This document shows, one piece after another, positions 61,712 through 64,000 of a stretch of 64,000 nt of DNA. The notes under the pieces were generated by a model. It ran no database searches. It was given only the letters and a program-made list of their open reading frames with translations, and had not been told where the DNA came from. Source of the stretch: Hamadaea flava (GTDB taxonomy: Bacteria; Actinomycetota; Actinomycetes; Mycobacteriales; Micromonosporaceae); NCBI RefSeq assembly GCF_024172085.1, contig NZ_JAMZDZ010000001.1, positions 1 through 64,000 on the forward strand. The letters run 5' to 3'. Numbering within the stretch: position 1 is the first letter of the stretch; each line of letters begins with the position of its first letter. The position numbers and the translations under genes are program-made.

Positions 61712-62374
61712 TCAGGTGCCCGGCGCGACCAGCCCGCTCTCGTACGCCGCGATCACGAGCTGAGCCCGATCGCGCGCGCCGACCTTGGTCAGCAGATGCC
61801 CGATGTGCGTCTTCACCGTCGCCGCCCCGACGTGCAGCCGATCGGCGATCTCCGCATTGGACAGTCCACGGGCGATCAGCTCCAGCACGTCGCGTTCGCG
61901 CTCGGTCACACCGGGCAGGCCCGTGCGCGGCGTCGGTTCGGGGCGGCGGGCGAACTCGGCGATGAGCCGCCGGGTGACACCGGGGGCGAGCAGCCCGTCC
62001 CCGGCGGCGACCACGCGGATCGCGGTCAGCAGGTCGGCCGGGGGAGTGTCCTTGAGCAGGAACCCGCTCGCGCCCGCCCGCAACGCCGTGAACACGTACT
62101 GATCGAGGTCGAACATCGTCAGCATCAGCACTTTCACGGCGCTGCCCGGCTCGGCGCAGATGCGCCGGGTCGCCTCGATGCCGTCCAGGCCCGGCATGCG
62201 TACGTCCATCAGGACGACGTCGGGTCGTTGGCTGCGCGCGAGGCGTACGGCCTGCTCGCCGTCGGCCGCCTCACCGGTCGTCACCATGCCCGGCTCGGCG
62301 TCGACGAGCACCCGCAGACTTCCGCGGAGCAGCGTCTGATCGTCGGCGAGCAGCACCCGGAGATCCTCGGTCAT
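61712..62374 (-). CDS. NarL/LuxR-type response regulator
   Basis: 220 residues. Receiver domain: LLADDQTLLRGSLRVLV with the acid pair, VVLMDVRMPGLDG with the phospho-Asp (about 54), a Thr in LMLTMFD and Lys in FLLKDTPP. The C-terminal HTH is LuxR-type: VTERERDVLELIARGLSNAE, then IADRLHVGAATVKTHIGHLL. ATG 62374 overlaps the histidine kinase stop (ATGA), so the two are co-made. The likely target is the ABC transporter starting at 63634. Confidence 0.93.
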   Translation of the reverse strand: MTEDLRVLLADDQTLLRGSLRVLVDAEPGMVTTGEAADGEQAVRLARSQRPDVVLMDVRMPGLDGIEATRRICAEPGSAVKVLMLTMFDLDQYVFTALRAGASGFLLKDTPPADLLTAIRVVAAGDGLLAPGVTRRLIAEFARRPEPTPRTGLPGVTERERDVLELIARGLSNAEIADRLHVGAATVKTHIGHLLTKVGARDRAQLVIAAYESGLVAPGT

Positions 62375-63522
62375 CGGGCCGCCTCGTAACGCAGGGTGGC
62401 GCGGACAGCGAATCCGCCCCCGGGTTCCGGACCGGCTGCGAGGGCGCCGCCGTACATCGCGACCCGTTCGCGCATGCCGATCAGGCCATGCCCACCGGCG
62501 TTCGGCGGGGCGGGGTTCGTGCCGTCGTCGACGACCGACAGGCGTACCTCGCCGCCGTCGGCCTCGACGGCGATCACGCACCGGGCCCGCGGTCCGGCGT
62601 GCTTGGCGACGTTCGTCAGCGCCTCCTGCACGATCCGGTGCACGGCCAGCCCGACCCCGTCCGGCAGGTCCGCGAGCCCGCGCGCGGTCAGCTCGGCGCC
62701 GGCCCGCCGCGCCAGGTCCCCGAGCGCCTCCGGTCCGGGCGCGGGCGCGAGGTCCGCGGGTTGTTCGTCCGATCTGAGTACGCCGACCATGCGACGCATG
62801 TCGTTCAAAGCGTTGCGGCTGGTCTGCTCGATGACGCGCAACGCCTCGTGGGCCTCTTCCGGGCGGGTGCGGACGACGTGGTTCGCGACCCCGGCTTTCA
62901 CCGCGATCAGGCCCATGCTGTGGGTCACGACGTCATGCAGTTCCCGGGCGATGCGCAGCCGTTCCTCGTCGACCGCCTGCCGGGCGATCCGCTGCGCCGT
63001 GCGTACGGCGTCGGCCCGGCGCTGCTGGGCGGCCCGGCCGAGTTCGGCCGCGGCGAGCAACGCCAGGAATCCCAGCACCAGCGGCCCGGCGTTGCCCCGC
63101 CACCAGTCCTGCCCGGGTTCGCGGGCCACGCCGAGGGCGGCCGTTCCGAGCAGCAGCCCGATGGACAACCCGGGCAGCCACCGTTCCCACCACGACCGGG
63201 GCATACGCGCGGCGGTCACCGCGTAGAGGGCGTACGCGGCGGGCAGCAGTGGATCCCAGAGCTGGTCGCGCAGCACCGCGAGGACGCTGACGGCCAGCGT
63301 CACCAGATACACCGGCAACGGCCACAACCGGCGTACGGCGAGCGGGGCCAACGCCGCCCCGGCCAGCGCGAACTGCTCCCACGGAGCCGCCGTCGCCGGC
63401 CGGGCCGCCGAGGGGCCGACCGGGCCGGTCGCCAGCAGCACCACCACGTACGCCAGCACGACGACGCCGTCGAGGGCGATCAGCCGGACCGCCCGGCTCC
63501 GGGGCTGCGCTGGGGGGTGCAC
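62371..63522 (-). CDS. NarL-family sensor histidine kinase
   Basis: 383 residues. The N-terminal half has about five membrane helices with no extracellular sensor domain, as in DesK-like or LiaS-like kinases. HisKA_3 is ERLRIARELHDVVTHSMGLI with phospho-His in ELHD. The ATPase part has IVQEALTNVAKHA (N box), VVDDGTNPAP (G1) and GGHGLIGMRERV (G2). GTG 63522 has TATTGT 6 bases upstream. Its stop overlaps the regulator start. Confidence 0.92.
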   Translation of the reverse strand: MHPPAQPRSRAVRLIALDGVVVLAYVVVLLATGPVGPSAARPATAAPWEQFALAGAALAPLAVRRLWPLPVYLVTLAVSVLAVLRDQLWDPLLPAAYALYAVTAARMPRSWWERWLPGLSIGLLLGTAALGVAREPGQDWWRGNAGPLVLGFLALLAAAELGRAAQQRRADAVRTAQRIARQAVDEERLRIARELHDVVTHSMGLIAVKAGVANHVVRTRPEEAHEALRVIEQTSRNALNDMRRMVGVLRSDEQPADLAPAPGPEALGDLARRAGAELTARGLADLPDGVGLAVHRIVQEALTNVAKHAGPRARCVIAVEADGGEVRLSVVDDGTNPAPPNAGGHGLIGMRERVAMYGGALAAGPEPGGGFAVRATLRYEAAR

Positions 63523-63528
63523 CGGTCG

Positions 63529-63534
63529 ACAATA
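63529..63534 (-). promoter_or_regulatory. Leaderless -10 box of the histidine kinase gene
   Basis: TATTGT on the minus strand, 6 bases before the GTG at 63522. It sets the kinase start. Confidence 0.45.
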
Positions 63535-63633
63535 GCCACGGCCAGGGCGTACGCGCCTCCGCCCACGGGGGGAGAGCCGCCCGGTCGCGATCCGACTCCG
63601 GTCCGACGCGGCCGGGCGCCCCCGCGATCCACG

Positions 63634-64000
63634 ATGGCTCGCATGATCGAGGTCTCTCACCTGACCAAACGCTATGGGCGGACCACCGCCGTCGACGACC
63701 TGACGTTCACCGTCCGGCCCGGCGTAGTGACCGGCTTCCTCGGCCCCAACGGGGCGGGGAAGTCGACGACGATGCGGCTCATGCTGGGCCTGGACCGCCC
63801 GACCACGGGCGAGGTACGCGTCGCGGGGCAGCGGTACGAGCGCCTGAACCCGCCACTGCGCACGGTCGGGTCGCTGCTCGACGGCCGCTCCGTCCATCCG
63901 GGCCGGTCCGCACTCAATCATCTGCGGTATCTGGCTCGCAGCAACGGGATCGGGCGTCATCGCGTACAGGAGGTGATCGACCTGACCGGGCTGACGACGG
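63634..64000 (+). CDS. ABC transporter ATP-binding protein, 5' part
   Basis: The gene runs off the window after about 122 codons. ARMIEVSHLTKRYGRTTAVDD and Walker A GPNGAGKSTT (about 42-51) are intact; the Q-loop, signature and Walker B lie outside. The segment GSLLDGRSVHPGRSALNHLR matches the bacitracin/lantibiotic-export (BcrA/LanF) type. It lies divergently next to a NarL-type two-component system, which commonly controls such a transporter. ATG 63634 or 63643 is the start. Confidence 0.9.
   Translation, partial: MARMIEVSHLTKRYGRTTAVDDLTFTVRPGVVTGFLGPNGAGKSTTMRLMLGLDRPTTGEVRVAGQRYERLNPPLRTVGSLLDGRSVHPGRSALNHLRYLARSNGIGRHRVQEVIDLTGLTT

Overview
The window is a GC-rich actinobacterial chromosome segment. 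Codon use, many GTG starts, dense GTACGC words, a DUF222/HNH endonuclease, a DUF3040 protein, a deazaflavin-type nitroreductase homologue and many leaderless TANNNT promoters fit a Micromonosporaceae-like actinomycete. That assignment is inference. No rRNA, tRNA, CRISPR array, insertion sequence or origin was seen.

Left arm (1-11370): ordinary accessory and housekeeping genes. These are a methyltransferase tail, a TetR regulator with an alpha/beta hydrolase, a flavin reductase with an ArsR-like regulator, small unknown genes, a DinB protein, an HNH endonuclease, a GH95 glycosidase coupled to an aldo/keto reductase, a transglutaminase-like protein and an SRPBCC-type protein.

Centre (11481-42716): a hybrid NRPS/PKS gene cluster of about 31 kb. 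On the minus strand six genes form one tightly coupled unit: type II thioesterase, PKS (KS-AT-KR-DH-T), NRPS (C-A-T-E-C-A-T-C-A-T-TE), MbtH-like protein, ABC ATPase, ABC permease. A second minus-strand NRPS (A-T-C-A-T) diverges from a plus-strand operon of two tandem LanB-like proteins followed by a GDSL lipoprotein. A B12-binding-type radical SAM gene diverges from the thioesterase across a 34-bp composite dyad. If the lines are used in the order A-T-C-A-T, then PKS, then three NRPS modules, the product would be a peptide of up to five residues interrupted by one reduced and dehydrated malonate unit, with an epimerised third residue. The two LanB-like proteins hold only the glutamylation-type (aminoacyl-tRNA-using) domain, lack the elimination domain and have no visible precursor peptide. 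The adjoining NRPS carries a degenerate second adenylation domain. This combination is the most interesting system in the window.

Right arm (42726-64000): DinB, PPOX, MBL-fold, membrane, nitroreductase-like, metallophosphoesterase and SRPBCC genes; aconitase; universal stress protein; DUF3040; MerR; a beta-propeller protein preceded by 40-bp repeats; a collapsed SRPBCC remnant next to EVE and MarR genes; a Pyr4/PaxB-like membrane protein; SMP-30; two MFS exporters, one with a divergent MarR gene and a clear operator; PaiB-like, copper-binding-like and ABM-like proteins; a methyltransferase; a frameshifted membrane gene; a NarL-type two-component system; and the start of an ABC transporter ATPase gene that runs off the window.
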